Position numbers and translations under genes: made by a program | Notes under the pieces: model-generated | Databases searched by the model: none | What the model saw: the letters and a program-made list of their open reading frames with translations, nothing else | What the model was told of the DNA's origin: nothing | Assembly: GCA_023436925.1 (NCBI GenBank) | Contig: JAEZHJ010000055.1 | Span: 1 to 49,105, forward strand | Source: Actinomycetes bacterium | Lineage (GTDB): Bacteria; Actinomycetota; Actinomycetes; Propionibacteriales; Propionibacteriaceae | DNA length: 49,105 nucleotides | Direction: 5' to 3' | Part shown: in pieces, positions 27,252 through 35,033 of the stretch | Layout of the letters: every line of letters begins with the position of its first letter | Position numbering within the stretch: position 1 is the first letter of the stretch

Positions 27252-29996
27252 CTAGTGGGCGGCCTCGTGCCAGGACCGGCCGGTGCCGACCGACACCTCC
27301 AGGGGCACGGCCAGGTCCATGGCGTGACCCATCTTGTCGCGGACCAGGGCCTCGAGCGCCTCGGTCTCCCCCGGGGCCACCTCGAAGACGAGTTCGTCGT
27401 GCACCTGGAGCAGCATCCGGCTGGCCATGCCCGCCCGCGTCAGGGCGGCCTCGACGTCCAGCATCGCGACCTTGATGATGTCGGCGGCCGAGCCCTGGAT
27501 CGGGGCGTTGAGCGCCATCCGCTCGGCCATCTCGCGCCGCTGCCGGTTGGACGAGGTCAGGTCCGGCAGGTAGCGGCGACGGCCCAGCAGGGTCTCGGTG
27601 AATCCGGTCCGGCGTGCCTGGTCGACGATGTCGCGCAGGTAGTCGCGGACGTGGCCGAACCGCTCGAAGTACTCCTCCATCAGGCCGCGGGCCTCGGAGA
27701 CCTCGATCCGGAGTTGCTGGGACAGCCCGAAGGCGCTCAGGCCATAGGCCAGGCCGTAGTTCATCGCCTTGATCCGGGCCCGCTGCGTGATGTCGACGTC
27801 CTCGGGCGCCACCCCGAACACCCGGGCGGCCATCACGGTGTGGAAGTCCTCCCCGGAAGCGAAGGCGTCGATCAGCCCGGCGTCGGCCGAGGCGTGCGCC
27901 ATGATCCGCATCTCGATCTGGGAGTAGTCGGCGGTCAGCAGGGTCTCGTAGCCGGGCCCGACCACGAAAGCCTCCCGGATCCGGCGGCCCTCCGCGGTCC
28001 GGATCGGGATGTTCTGCAGGTTCGGGTCGGTGCTGGACAGCCGTCCGGTCGCGGCGATCGTCTGGACATAGGTGGTGTGGATCCGTGAGTCGTCGGCGAT
28101 CGACTTCAGCAGGCCCTCGACGGTCTGGCGGAGCCGGATCTGGTCCCGGTGGCGCAGCAGGTGGGCCAGGAAGGGGTGCCCGGTGCGGGCGTAGAGCGTC
28201 TCCAGGGCCTCGGCGTCGGTGGTGTAGCCGGTCTGGGTCCGGCGGGTCTTCGGCATCCCGAGCTCGTCGAACAGCACCGCCTGGAGCTGCTTGGGGGAAC
28301 CGAGGTTGATCGAGTGGCCGATCACCGCGAAGGCCTCGGCCTCGGCGCGCTGCACCTCGGCGTCGAACTCGCCCCGCAGCTGCACCAGGTACGGCTCGTC
28401 CACCCCGATGCCGACCTTCTCCATCGTCGCCAGGGTGCGCAACAGCGGGAGTTCGACCTCGCGCAGCAGGTTGGCGCCGCCGCGCTCCTCGAGTTCGGCT
28501 TCGAGCGCGACGGCGAGGTCGATCACCGCACGGGCGCGCACCATCGCGTCCCGGCCGGAGGTCTCGTCGAAGGTGAAGGCCAGCTGGTCGGTGTCGACCG
28601 TTCCCGCGCTGTCGACCGCCAACTCGCGGCGCAGGTGGCGGGCGGTCAGGTCGGCCAGGTCGTAGACCCGCTGGTCGGGCTTGAGCAGGTAGGCGGCGAG
28701 CTGGGTGTCGCTGGCCAGCCCGGCCAGGTCCCAGCCGCGGGCCCAGATCGCCTCGAGCGGGCCCTTGGCGTCGTGCATCGCCTTGGGGGCGGCCGGATCC
28801 GCCAGCCACGCCGCGAGCGCCGCGTCGTCGGCGGGGGTGAGGTCGGCGACGTCGATCCAGCAGGCGGTGCCGTCCGCTGCGGCGAGCGCGACCCCGGTCA
28901 GGTCACCGGTCCCCCACCGCCAGCTGCCGGTGACGTCGATCCCGACCACGGCCCCGCGGGCGTGCGCGTCCAGCCAGCCGGCGACCTCGCCGGGCGCCAG
29001 CGCCGTCCCGGCCACCTCGAAGCCGCCCTCCGGACCGGTCTGCTCGGCGGGCAGGGTCTCCAGCAGCCGGTCGCGCAGCACCCGGAACTCCAGGCTGTCG
29101 AACAGGGTGTGGACGGCCTCGCGGTTCCAGTCGCGCCGGACCAGGGCATCGATGCCGACCGGGAGGTCCAGATCGCCGACCAGCGCGTTCAGCCGGCGGT
29201 TGCGGACCACATCGTCCAGATGGGCCCGGAACGAGTCGCCGACCTTGCCGCCGACCTCGTCCGCCCGCCGGACCAGGTTCTCCAGCCCGCCGTAGGCCTC
29301 CAGCCACTTGGCGGCGGTCTTCGGCCCGACCCCGGGGACGCCGGGCAGGTTGTCGCTGCTCTCCCCCACCAGCGCGGCCAGCTCGGGGTAGCGCGCCGGC
29401 GGCACCAGGTACCGCTCCTCGACCAGGGCCGGCGTCATCCGGGCCAGATCCGAGACTCCCTTGCGCGGGTAGAGCACGGTGACCGAGTCGTTGACCAACT
29501 GCAGGGTGTCCCGGTCGCCGGTGCAGATCAGGGTCTTCAGCCCGGCGGCGGTGGAGCGCCGCGACAGCGTGGCGATGATGTCGTCGGCCTCGAACCCGTC
29601 CACCTCGACGTGGACGATGTTGAGCGCGTCGAGGACCTCCTTGATGAGGTCGATCTGGCCGGCGAACTCGGCCGGCGAGGCGGAGCGGTTGGCCTTGTAC
29701 TCGGCGTACTCGGCGCTACGGAAGGTCTTGCGCGAAACGTCGAAGGCGACCGCGAGGTGGGTGGGCTGCTCATCGCGCAGGACATTGATCAGCATCGAGG
29801 TGAAGCCGTACACGGCGTTGGTGTGCTGTCCCGTGGTGGTCGAGAAGTTCTCCACCGGCAGCGCGAAGAAGGCCCGGTAGGCCACCGAGTGCCCGTCGAT
29901 CAGCAGCAGCACGCCCTCGTCGCTGGCGCGGCCTGGCCGGCCGTCGGCCGGGCCGGTCGCGATGGGTTGCGGGCTGCTGCTCTGGGAGGTCGTCAC
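27252..29996 (-). CDS. polA: DNA polymerase I
   Basis: PolA fills gaps in repair and removes RNA primers. The 914-residue protein starts with a 5'-nuclease domain (LLLIDGHSVAYRAFFALP; GVPGVGPKTAAKWL helix-hairpin-helix). Next is a 3'-5' exonuclease-like domain whose first acidic motif has degenerated (GIDVTGSW in place of DxE), so proofreading is probably absent, as in mycobacterial PolA. Family A polymerase motifs end the protein: DYSQIEMRIMAH, then QVHDELVFE near 864-872. I chose GTG 29996 because TAATGT ends seven bases upstream, suggesting a leaderless mRNA. An open frame continues 60 codons further up through the 21-bp repeats, but that part is unlikely to be protein. Confidence 0.95.
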   Translation of the reverse strand: MTTSQSSSPQPIATGPADGRPGRASDEGVLLLIDGHSVAYRAFFALPVENFSTTTGQHTNAVYGFTSMLINVLRDEQPTHLAVAFDVSRKTFRSAEYAEYKANRSASPAEFAGQIDLIKEVLDALNIVHVEVDGFEADDIIATLSRRSTAAGLKTLICTGDRDTLQLVNDSVTVLYPRKGVSDLARMTPALVEERYLVPPARYPELAALVGESSDNLPGVPGVGPKTAAKWLEAYGGLENLVRRADEVGGKVGDSFRAHLDDVVRNRRLNALVGDLDLPVGIDALVRRDWNREAVHTLFDSLEFRVLRDRLLETLPAEQTGPEGGFEVAGTALAPGEVAGWLDAHARGAVVGIDVTGSWRWGTGDLTGVALAAADGTACWIDVADLTPADDAALAAWLADPAAPKAMHDAKGPLEAIWARGWDLAGLASDTQLAAYLLKPDQRVYDLADLTARHLRRELAVDSAGTVDTDQLAFTFDETSGRDAMVRARAVIDLAVALEAELEERGGANLLREVELPLLRTLATMEKVGIGVDEPYLVQLRGEFDAEVQRAEAEAFAVIGHSINLGSPKQLQAVLFDELGMPKTRRTQTGYTTDAEALETLYARTGHPFLAHLLRHRDQIRLRQTVEGLLKSIADDSRIHTTYVQTIAATGRLSSTDPNLQNIPIRTAEGRRIREAFVVGPGYETLLTADYSQIEMRIMAHASADAGLIDAFASGEDFHTVMAARVFGVAPEDVDITQRARIKAMNYGLAYGLSAFGLSQQLRIEVSEARGLMEEYFERFGHVRDYLRDIVDQARRTGFTETLLGRRRYLPDLTSSNRQRREMAERMALNAPIQGSAADIIKVAMLDVEAALTRAGMASRMLLQVHDELVFEVAPGETEALEALVRDKMGHAMDLAVPLEVSVGTGRSWHEAAH

Positions 29997-30003
29997 CGGC
30001 GAC

Positions 30004-30009
30004 ACATTA
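30004..30009 (-). promoter_or_regulatory. -10 box for leaderless polA
   Basis: TAATGT on the minus strand is followed by GTCGCCG and GTG 29996. No Shine-Dalgarno is present. The repeat array starts about 35 bases further upstream, where -35 contacts would be expected, so it could influence this promoter. Confidence 0.45.
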
Positions 30010-30040
30010 CCGGCGGCCACCGACGTCGCCACGGCCTCAC

Positions 30041-30170
30041 CGGCACACGGGGACGGTCCTCCCGCACACGGGGACGGTTCTCCCGCACACGGGGACGGTC
30101 CTCCCGCACACAGGGACGGTCCTCCCGCACACAGGGACGGTTCTCCCGCACACGGGGACAGACCCTGCAG
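30041..30170 (+). repeat. 21-bp tandem repeat array, five units plus a partial sixth (site 3)
   Basis: Five head-to-tail 21-bp units run from 30044 to 30148, and a sixth begins at 30149 and diverges after GGGGACAG. Each unit reads CACACGGGGACGG followed by TYCTCCCG. Variation is limited to C/T in the second part and CACACA for CACACG in two units. It sits between divergent polA and the thioesterase gene. There are no spacers, so it is not CRISPR. Its end GGGGACAGACC matches the far end of the copy at 31555-31638, which lies on the opposite strand. Confidence 0.9.
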
Positions 30171-30235
30171 ACCCACGGACCGGCGCCGGCGGACGATCCC
30201 GGCGTCGCGGCACCGGGCGTGCCAAGGTTGTCGCC

Positions 30236-30637
30236 ATGAACGTGCCCGACTGGTTCCACCACTTCACCAGCGCCCTGGACGAGAAGATGGGGCTGATCCT
30301 CGACGAGGTCACCCCGACCCGGGCGGTGGGGCGCTATCCGGTCGAGGGGAACACCCAGCCGTTCGGGCTGTGGCACGGCGGCGCCTCCTGCGTGGTGGCC
30401 GAGACCCTCGCCTCCCTGGCCGCCGCGGCCGAGGTCGGGCCGAAGGGGCAGATCGCCGGGGTCGACATCAACGCCACGCACCTGCTGCCGGTGCGGTCGG
30501 GCTGGGTAACCGGGGTCGCCACGGCGCTTCGGATCGGCGGCACGCTGGCCACCTACGACGTGGCCCTGACCGATGACGACGGACGCCAGGTCTGCGCAGC
30601 GCGGATCACCGTGTCCTTGAAGCGGTCCGCCGACTGA
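30236..30637 (+). CDS. Hotdog-fold thioesterase, PaaI/YdiI type
   Basis: This is a probable acyl-CoA thioesterase of 133 residues. The hotdog motif FGLWHGGASCVVAETLAS contains the HGG turn (47-49) and the catalytic acidic residue E56, followed by GVDINATHLLPV, as in PaaI/menaquinone-type thioesterases. There is no membrane segment. ATG 30236 has a modest AAGG site eight bases upstream; CAAGGT seven bases upstream could alternatively act as a -10 box. It is divergent from polA, and pdtaR converges on it. The acyl substrate cannot be told from sequence; 1,4-dihydroxy-2-naphthoyl-CoA is one option, but no menaquinone genes are near. Confidence 0.85.
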   Translation: MNVPDWFHHFTSALDEKMGLILDEVTPTRAVGRYPVEGNTQPFGLWHGGASCVVAETLASLAAAAEVGPKGQIAGVDINATHLLPVRSGWVTGVATALRIGGTLATYDVALTDDDGRQVCAARITVSLKRSAD

Positions 30638-30685
30638 GGCCGAAGACCGACACCGGTCGCGTTGCCGCGGCCGGGCCCCGTCCGG

Positions 30686-31318
30686 TCAGCCCAGCGGCTT
30701 GCCGGACTTGCCGGCCTTGGCGTGCTCGATGACGCCCTCGGCGACCTCGCGCATCGACTTGCGCAGGTCCATCGCGGTCTTCTGGATCCAGCGGAAGGCC
30801 TCGGGCTCGGTCAGGCCCAGACCCTCCTGCAACAGGCCCTTGGCCTGGTCGACGGCCTTGCGGGAGGCGAACCGCTCCTCCAGGTCGGCCACCTCGGCCT
30901 CGACGGCGCGGATCTCGGCGAACCGGGCCATCGCGATCTCGATCGCGGGTACCACGTCGGAGGCGTCGAAGGGCTTGACCACGTAGGCCATCGCCCCGGC
31001 CTCCCGGGCGCGCTCGATCAGCTCGCGCTGGCTGAAGGCGGTGAGCATCACCACGGCGGCGATCCGCTCCTCGGCGATGGTCGCCGCGGCGGTGATGCCG
31101 TCCATCTTGGGCATCTTGACGTCCATCACGACCAGGTCGGGGTTGAGCTCGCGGGCCAGCGCCAGCGCCTCCTCACCGTCCGACGCCTCACCGATGACCT
31201 CGTAGCCCTCGTCGCGCAGCATGTCCACGAGGTCGAGGCGGATGAGGGCCTCGTCCTCGGCGACCAGCACGCGGATCGGCGCATCGTCGGTACGAGGGGA
31301 CTTGGAGGTGTTGGTCAT
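30686..31318 (-). CDS. pdtaR: PdtaR-like response regulator with ANTAR RNA-binding domain
   Basis: This response regulator should control transcripts by antitermination or translation rather than by DNA binding. The receiver domain (about 15-130) has acidic pair E21-D22, phosphorylation site D66, T93 and K115. The ANTAR domain spans about 145-200, with ASRKAVDQAKGLLQ and the following AFRWIQKTAMDLRKSMREVA. It matches mycobacterial PdtaR in design and in closeness to polA and rpsA. The partner kinase PdtaS is not in this window. ATG 31318 follows AAGGATCCTC. The TTGCCG/TAACCT promoter upstream reaches towards the tRNA gene. Confidence 0.93.
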   Translation of the reverse strand: MTNTSKSPRTDDAPIRVLVAEDEALIRLDLVDMLRDEGYEVIGEASDGEEALALARELNPDLVVMDVKMPKMDGITAAATIAEERIAAVVMLTAFSQRELIERAREAGAMAYVVKPFDASDVVPAIEIAMARFAEIRAVEAEVADLEERFASRKAVDQAKGLLQEGLGLTEPEAFRWIQKTAMDLRKSMREVAEGVIEHAKAGKSGKPLG

Positions 31319-31363
31319 GAGGATCCTTACAGCTAGCGTCCCGGTCGACAGCGGGCATGGACG

Positions 31364-31394
31364 AGGTTACCGCGTCGCCGCAACGGGTCGGCAA
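31364..31394 (-). promoter_or_regulatory. Possible promoter of pdtaR
   Basis: On the minus strand TTGCCG and TAACCT are separated by 19 bases, giving a predicted leader of about 40 bases before the pdtaR ATG. The spacer is one base longer than in the other vegetative promoters here. Confidence 0.35.
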
Positions 31395-31419
31395 GTGTGA
31401 CACAATCATGGGCGGCCCG

Positions 31420-31502
31420 GCCCGAGTGGCGGAATGGCAGACGCGGGCGACTCAAAATCGTCAGTCCGAAAGGACGTGGGGGTTCGACTCCCCCCTCGGG
31501 CA
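31420..31502 (+). tRNA. tRNA-Leu (anticodon CAA)
   Basis: The acceptor stem GCCCGAG (31420-31426) pairs with CTCGGGC (31495-31501), and A31502 is the discriminator base. The anticodon stem GGCGA/TCGTC encloses the loop CTCAAAA with anticodon CAA at 31453-31455, reading UUG. A long variable arm (GTCC-GAAA-GGAC) marks it as class II and fits leucine. The T arm is GGGGG-TTCGACT-CCCCC. The genome continues CCG, so the CCA end is not encoded in full. UUG should be a rare codon in DNA this rich in GC. Confidence 0.95.
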
Positions 31503-31554
31503 CCGTGCGCGGCTTCAGGCTGTCAGGACGGCGACAGGAGTCGGCCCACGAGGT

Positions 31555-31638
31555 CTGTCCCCGTGTGCGGGAGAACCGTCCCCGTGTGCGGGAGAACCGT
31601 CCCCGTGTGCCGGAGAACCGTCCCCGTGTGTCGGTCAG
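31555..31638 (-). repeat. 21-bp tandem repeat array, four units (site 2)
   Basis: Four contiguous 21-bp units lie between tRNA-Leu and convergent rpiB. On the plus strand each reads CCGTCCCCGTGTGC then GGGAGAA, with the first base pair, one C/G change and the last unit diverging. Read on the minus strand the array begins at the TGA stop codon of rpiB, exactly as the copy at 2805-2846 begins at the rbpA stop, and ends GGGGACAGACC. It is inverted with respect to the array beside polA. Confidence 0.9.
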
Positions 31639-32093
31639 GCGTTGCCGCGGTAGTGCTCGTCCACCTCGGTGATCAGGGCCACCCGGTCGGTGTGGCGCCC
31701 ACCCGCCTCGAAGGAGGCGTCCAGCCAGGCGTCGACGATCATCTTGGCCAGGTCCACCCCGACGACGCGGGCCCCGAAGGCCAGCACGTTGGCGTTGTTG
31801 TGGCGCTTGGCCATCTGGGCCGAGTACGGCTCGCTGACGCAGGCCGCGCGGATCCCGCGGACCTTGTTGGCGGTGATCGAGATCCCCACCCCGGTGCCGC
31901 AGATCGCAATCCCGGCGTCGGCCTCGCCGCGGGCGATGGTCTCCCCCACGAGTCGGCCCCACTTCGGGTAGTCGGTCCGCTCGGCCGTCTCCGCACCGAG
32001 GTCGGTGATGTCGAAGCCGCGTTCCCGGACGTGCTCCAGCACCGCCTTCTTCAGCTCGATGGCGGTGTGGTCTCCAGCGATGACGAGTTTCAT
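31635..32093 (-). CDS. rpiB: Ribose-5-phosphate isomerase B
   Basis: This enzyme interconverts ribose 5-phosphate and ribulose 5-phosphate in the non-oxidative pentose phosphate pathway. The 152-residue protein has the family signature D8-H9, active-site C65 in CGTGVGISITANK, and RHNNANVLAFGAR with H98. It belongs to the RpiB/LacAB fold and is of normal length. The ATG at 32093 overlaps the pyk stop (ATGA) and follows AGGAAAG, so it is translated with pyk. Its TGA stop is the first triplet of a repeat array. Confidence 0.95.
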   Translation of the reverse strand: MKLVIAGDHTAIELKKAVLEHVRERGFDITDLGAETAERTDYPKWGRLVGETIARGEADAGIAICGTGVGISITANKVRGIRAACVSEPYSAQMAKRHNNANVLAFGARVVGVDLAKMIVDAWLDASFEAGGRHTDRVALITEVDEHYRGNA

Positions 32094-33526
32094 TCCTTTA
32101 CTTTCCTGGACTGGCGGGGGTCGGCGATTTCGAACACCCGCAGCGAATTGGTCTGGTGGGCGAGCCGGCCCGGGTTGCCGGCGAGGATCACGATGACGTC
32201 GCCCGGCCCCACCGCGCCGAGTTCGGTGAGCGCTTCCTCCACGGACTGCACCATGGCGTCGGAGTTGGTGAACTCCGGCGTCACATAGGTCTGGACGCCC
32301 CAGACGAGGGTGAGTTCCTGCGCCGTGCGGGGCAGCGGCGTGAAGGCCATGATCGGCACCTCCGACCGCAGCCGGGCCAGCCGGTGCGGGGTGTCGCCGG
32401 AGATGGTGAACGCCGCCAGGTGGCGGGCGCCGGTGCGCTGCGCGACCTCGATGGCCGCCTTGGCGATCACCCCGGAGGTGGTGTGCGGGTCCCAGGCCAG
32501 GCTCCGGATCTGGGCCAGACCGTCCTTCTCGGTCTTCACGATGATCCGGGCCATCACCTTGACCGAGTCGATCGGGTAGTCCCCGACCGCGGTCTCGCCC
32601 GACAGCATCACGGCGTCCGCGCCGTCCAGCACCGCATTGGCGACGTCGGACGCCTCCGCCCGGGTCGGACGGTGCGCGGTGATCATCGACTCCAGCATCT
32701 GGGTGGCCACGATCACCGGCTTGGCCCACCGGCGGGCGGCGTCGATGATCCGCTTCTGCACCAGCGGGACGTCCTCCAGCGGCAATTCCACGCCGAGGTC
32801 GCCGCGGGCGACCATGAAGGCGTCGAAGGTATCGATGATGGCGCCCAGGTTCTCGATCGCCTGGGGCTTCTCCAGCTTGGCGATCACCGGGACCTTGCGG
32901 CCCTCCTCGGCCATCACCCGCCGCACCGGCTCGATGTCGGCCGGCGAGCGGACGAAGGACAGCGCGACCATGTCGACCTCGTGCCGCAGCGCGAACCGCA
33001 GGTCCCGCTCGTCCTTCTCCGACAGTGCAGGGACGCTCACCGCGACCCCGGGCAGGTTGATGCCCTTGTGGTCGGAGACCACGCCGCCGACCACGACCTC
33101 GGTGACGACGTCGGTGTCGGTGACCTCCAGGGCCCGCAGCACGATGGCGCCGTCGTTGATCAGGATCTCGTCGCCCGGGCTGACATCGGCGGTCAGCGTC
33201 TTCAGGGTGGTCCCCGCCCGCTCCGCGGTGCCGACCACGTCATCGGTGGTGATCGTGAACCGGGCGCCCGCCTCGAGCACCGCCTCGCCGCCCTCGAAGG
33301 TCTCCAGGCGGATCTTGGGTCCTTGCAGATCGGCGAAGATCCCGACCGGCCGACCGGCGATCCGCGCCGCGTCCCGGACCCACTGGATCCGCTTCGCGTG
33401 CAGCACATGGTCGCCATGGCTCATGTTCAGGCGGGCGACATTCATGCCGGCCTCTACCAGTTCGACGATCTTCTCCGGGGAGTCTGTTGCCGGGCCGATC
33501 GTGCACACGATCTTCGCTCTACGCAC
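32090..33526 (-). CDS. pyk: Pyruvate kinase
   Basis: This enzyme transfers phosphate from phosphoenolpyruvate to ADP, the last step of glycolysis. The 478-residue protein begins RRAKIVCTIGPAT and shows MNVARLNMSHG (substrate-binding Arg), IAKLEKPQAIENL, MVARGDLGVELP (metal site) and ATQMLESM, followed by the C-terminal regulatory domain. The start is GTG 33526, six bases after TAAGGT, consistent with a leaderless mRNA. rpiB is coupled downstream. The pairing with rpiB is unusual enough to note but is simple carbon metabolism. Confidence 0.97.
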   Translation of the reverse strand: MRRAKIVCTIGPATDSPEKIVELVEAGMNVARLNMSHGDHVLHAKRIQWVRDAARIAGRPVGIFADLQGPKIRLETFEGGEAVLEAGARFTITTDDVVGTAERAGTTLKTLTADVSPGDEILINDGAIVLRALEVTDTDVVTEVVVGGVVSDHKGINLPGVAVSVPALSEKDERDLRFALRHEVDMVALSFVRSPADIEPVRRVMAEEGRKVPVIAKLEKPQAIENLGAIIDTFDAFMVARGDLGVELPLEDVPLVQKRIIDAARRWAKPVIVATQMLESMITAHRPTRAEASDVANAVLDGADAVMLSGETAVGDYPIDSVKVMARIIVKTEKDGLAQIRSLAWDPHTTSGVIAKAAIEVAQRTGARHLAAFTISGDTPHRLARLRSEVPIMAFTPLPRTAQELTLVWGVQTYVTPEFTNSDAMVQSVEEALTELGAVGPGDVIVILAGNPGRLAHQTNSLRVFEIADPRQSRKVKE

Positions 33527-33532
33527 ACCTCG

Positions 33533-33538
33533 ACCTTA
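33533..33538 (-). promoter_or_regulatory. -10 box for leaderless pyk
   Basis: TAAGGT on the minus strand is followed by six bases (CGAGGT) and the pyk GTG. It lies in the 39-bp gap after rluD, so pyk-rpiB has its own promoter. Confidence 0.45.
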
Positions 33539-33565
33539 CCGGGATCGGCACCCCGACAGCCTGAG

Positions 33566-34480
33566 TCACTGGCTGACGAGCTCGAGCGCGTGTGCAAGAT
33601 CCGGCGGGTAGTCCGAACGGAAGTCCACCCACTCCCCGGTACCGGGGTGCGTGAAGCCGAGTTCGACGGCGTGCAGCCACTGCCGCTCCAGGCCGAGCCG
33701 GGCGGCCAGCACCGGGTCGCCGCCGTAGGTGGGATCGCCCACGCAGGGGTGCCGGATCGCCTGCATGTGGACGCGGATCTGGTGGGTGCGCCCGGTCTCG
33801 AGGTGCACCTCCAGCAGGGTGACCGCGGGGAACGCCTCGAGCATCGCGTAGTGGGTCACCGAGTGCCGTCCGCCGGCCACCACCGCCATCTTCCACTCCG
33901 CGCCGGGGTGGCGTCCGATCGGGGCCTCGATGGTGCCCTCGAACGGGTCGGGGTGGCCCTGGACGAGGGTGTGGTAGACCTTGCGCACCGTCCGCGCCTT
34001 GAAGGCCCGCTTCAGGGCGGTGTAGGCGGGCTCGCTCTTGGCGACCACCATCAGCCCGGACGTGCCGACGTCGAGCCGCTGGACGATGCCCTGCCGCTCC
34101 GCGGCGCCCGAGGTGGAGATCCGGAAGCCGGCCGCCGCCAGGTGCTCCACCACCGACGGCCCGTCCCAGCCGAGGCTGGGGTGCGCGGCCACCCCGGCGG
34201 GCTTGTCGACCACGACGATGTCGGCGTCGTCGTGGACGATGGTGATCCCGGCGACCTCCTGGGGCACGACCTGAAGCCGCGGTTCGGTGGGGATCTCGAC
34301 CTCGAGCAGGTCACCGGCCTTGACGCGGTAGGACTTGCCGACCGGTTGGGAGTTGACCCAGACCGCTCCCTCGGCGATCAGTGCCTCCACCCGGCTCCGG
34401 GTGAGCCCGGTCATCCGGGCGGCGGCGGCGTCCACCCGGTCGCCCTCCAGCCCGTCGGGGACGAGCCAGACGCTAGCCAT
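33566..34480 (-). CDS. rluD: RluD-type pseudouridine synthase
   Basis: This enzyme isomerises uridines in 23S rRNA, by similarity those of helix 69. The 304-residue protein has an N-terminal S4 RNA-binding domain (about 12-60, DRVDAAAARMTGLTRSRVEALI), a catalytic domain with QRLDVGTSGLM (catalytic D137), and LLEVHLETGRTHQIRVHM. Its ATG at 34480 lies inside the end of lspA, with an 8-base overlap, an order seen in many Gram-positive bacteria. Target uridines cannot be read from the sequence. Confidence 0.92.
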   Translation of the reverse strand: MASVWLVPDGLEGDRVDAAAARMTGLTRSRVEALIAEGAVWVNSQPVGKSYRVKAGDLLEVEIPTEPRLQVVPQEVAGITIVHDDADIVVVDKPAGVAAHPSLGWDGPSVVEHLAAAGFRISTSGAAERQGIVQRLDVGTSGLMVVAKSEPAYTALKRAFKARTVRKVYHTLVQGHPDPFEGTIEAPIGRHPGAEWKMAVVAGGRHSVTHYAMLEAFPAVTLLEVHLETGRTHQIRVHMQAIRHPCVGDPTYGGDPVLAARLGLERQWLHAVELGFTHPGTGEWVDFRSDYPPDLAHALELVSQ

Positions 34481-35033
34481 CGGAGGTCTGCTTGAGGCTC
34501 ACTCCCGCCATCGTGACCTGGGTGATCATGGAGAGCCAGATGACCATGGCGGCGGCGACGGTGATGAAGATGTCGGCGACGTTGAAGATCGCGAAGTGCG
34601 GCACCTGGAGGAAGTCGATCACGTGGCCGCGGAACGGGCCGGGCTCACGGAACAGCCGGTCGATCAGGTTGCCCACGATGCCGGCCAGCAGGCAGCCGGT
34701 GGCGACCGCCCAGCCGAGGTGGCGCACCTTGGGCAGCAGCCACCCGGCCACCACGACGAGCGCCGCGAGCGCGACGCAGGTCAGCGCGACGGTGAACTCC
34801 TCGCCCATGCTGAAGGCGGCGCCGGGGTTCCTGATCAGTTGCAGGATCAGCAGGCCGTCGATCACCGGAATGGGCTGGTTGGGGTCGAGCCGGTCGATGG
34901 CGATGGTCTTGGTGACCTGGTCGAGGACGATGCCGACGACGGCGATCCCGACCGCCAGCAACCGCAGACGCACCGGACTGGGGGTGGCGGTTTCCTTCTG
35001 AACGGTTATCGCCGTTCCTCCCGCTGCTTGCAT
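34473..35033 (-). CDS. lspA: Lipoprotein signal peptidase (signal peptidase II)
   Basis: LspA cleaves signal peptides from lipidated prolipoproteins at the membrane, and would act on lipoproteins such as the Rieske protein at 11988. The 186-residue protein has four membrane helices. Catalytic aspartates lie in GNLIDRL (D125) and FNVADIFI (D154), with LDQVTK and RNPGAAFS as further family motifs. I chose ATG 35033, which lies inside the preceding gene with a 28-base overlap. The GGGAGGA there sits too far downstream to serve it, and GTG 34973 is an alternative that removes 20 poorly conserved residues. Confidence 0.92.
   Translation of the reverse strand: MQAAGGTAITVQKETATPSPVRLRLLAVGIAVVGIVLDQVTKTIAIDRLDPNQPIPVIDGLLILQLIRNPGAAFSMGEEFTVALTCVALAALVVVAGWLLPKVRHLGWAVATGCLLAGIVGNLIDRLFREPGPFRGHVIDFLQVPHFAIFNVADIFITVAAAMVIWLSMITQVTMAGVSLKQTSDG

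Noticed and set aside
30041..30170. Tandem repeats as a CRISPR array
   Set aside because: The 21-bp units are directly joined with no unique spacers, and no cas gene is present.
30638..30685. Terminator between the thioesterase gene and pdtaR
   Set aside because: Only a 5-bp stem (GACCG/CGGTC) with a four-base loop is seen, too weak to call.
31376..31419. Promoter of tRNA-Leu
   Set aside because: CACAAT at 31401-31406 could be a -10 box, but no matching -35 is seen and the box departs from TANNNT.
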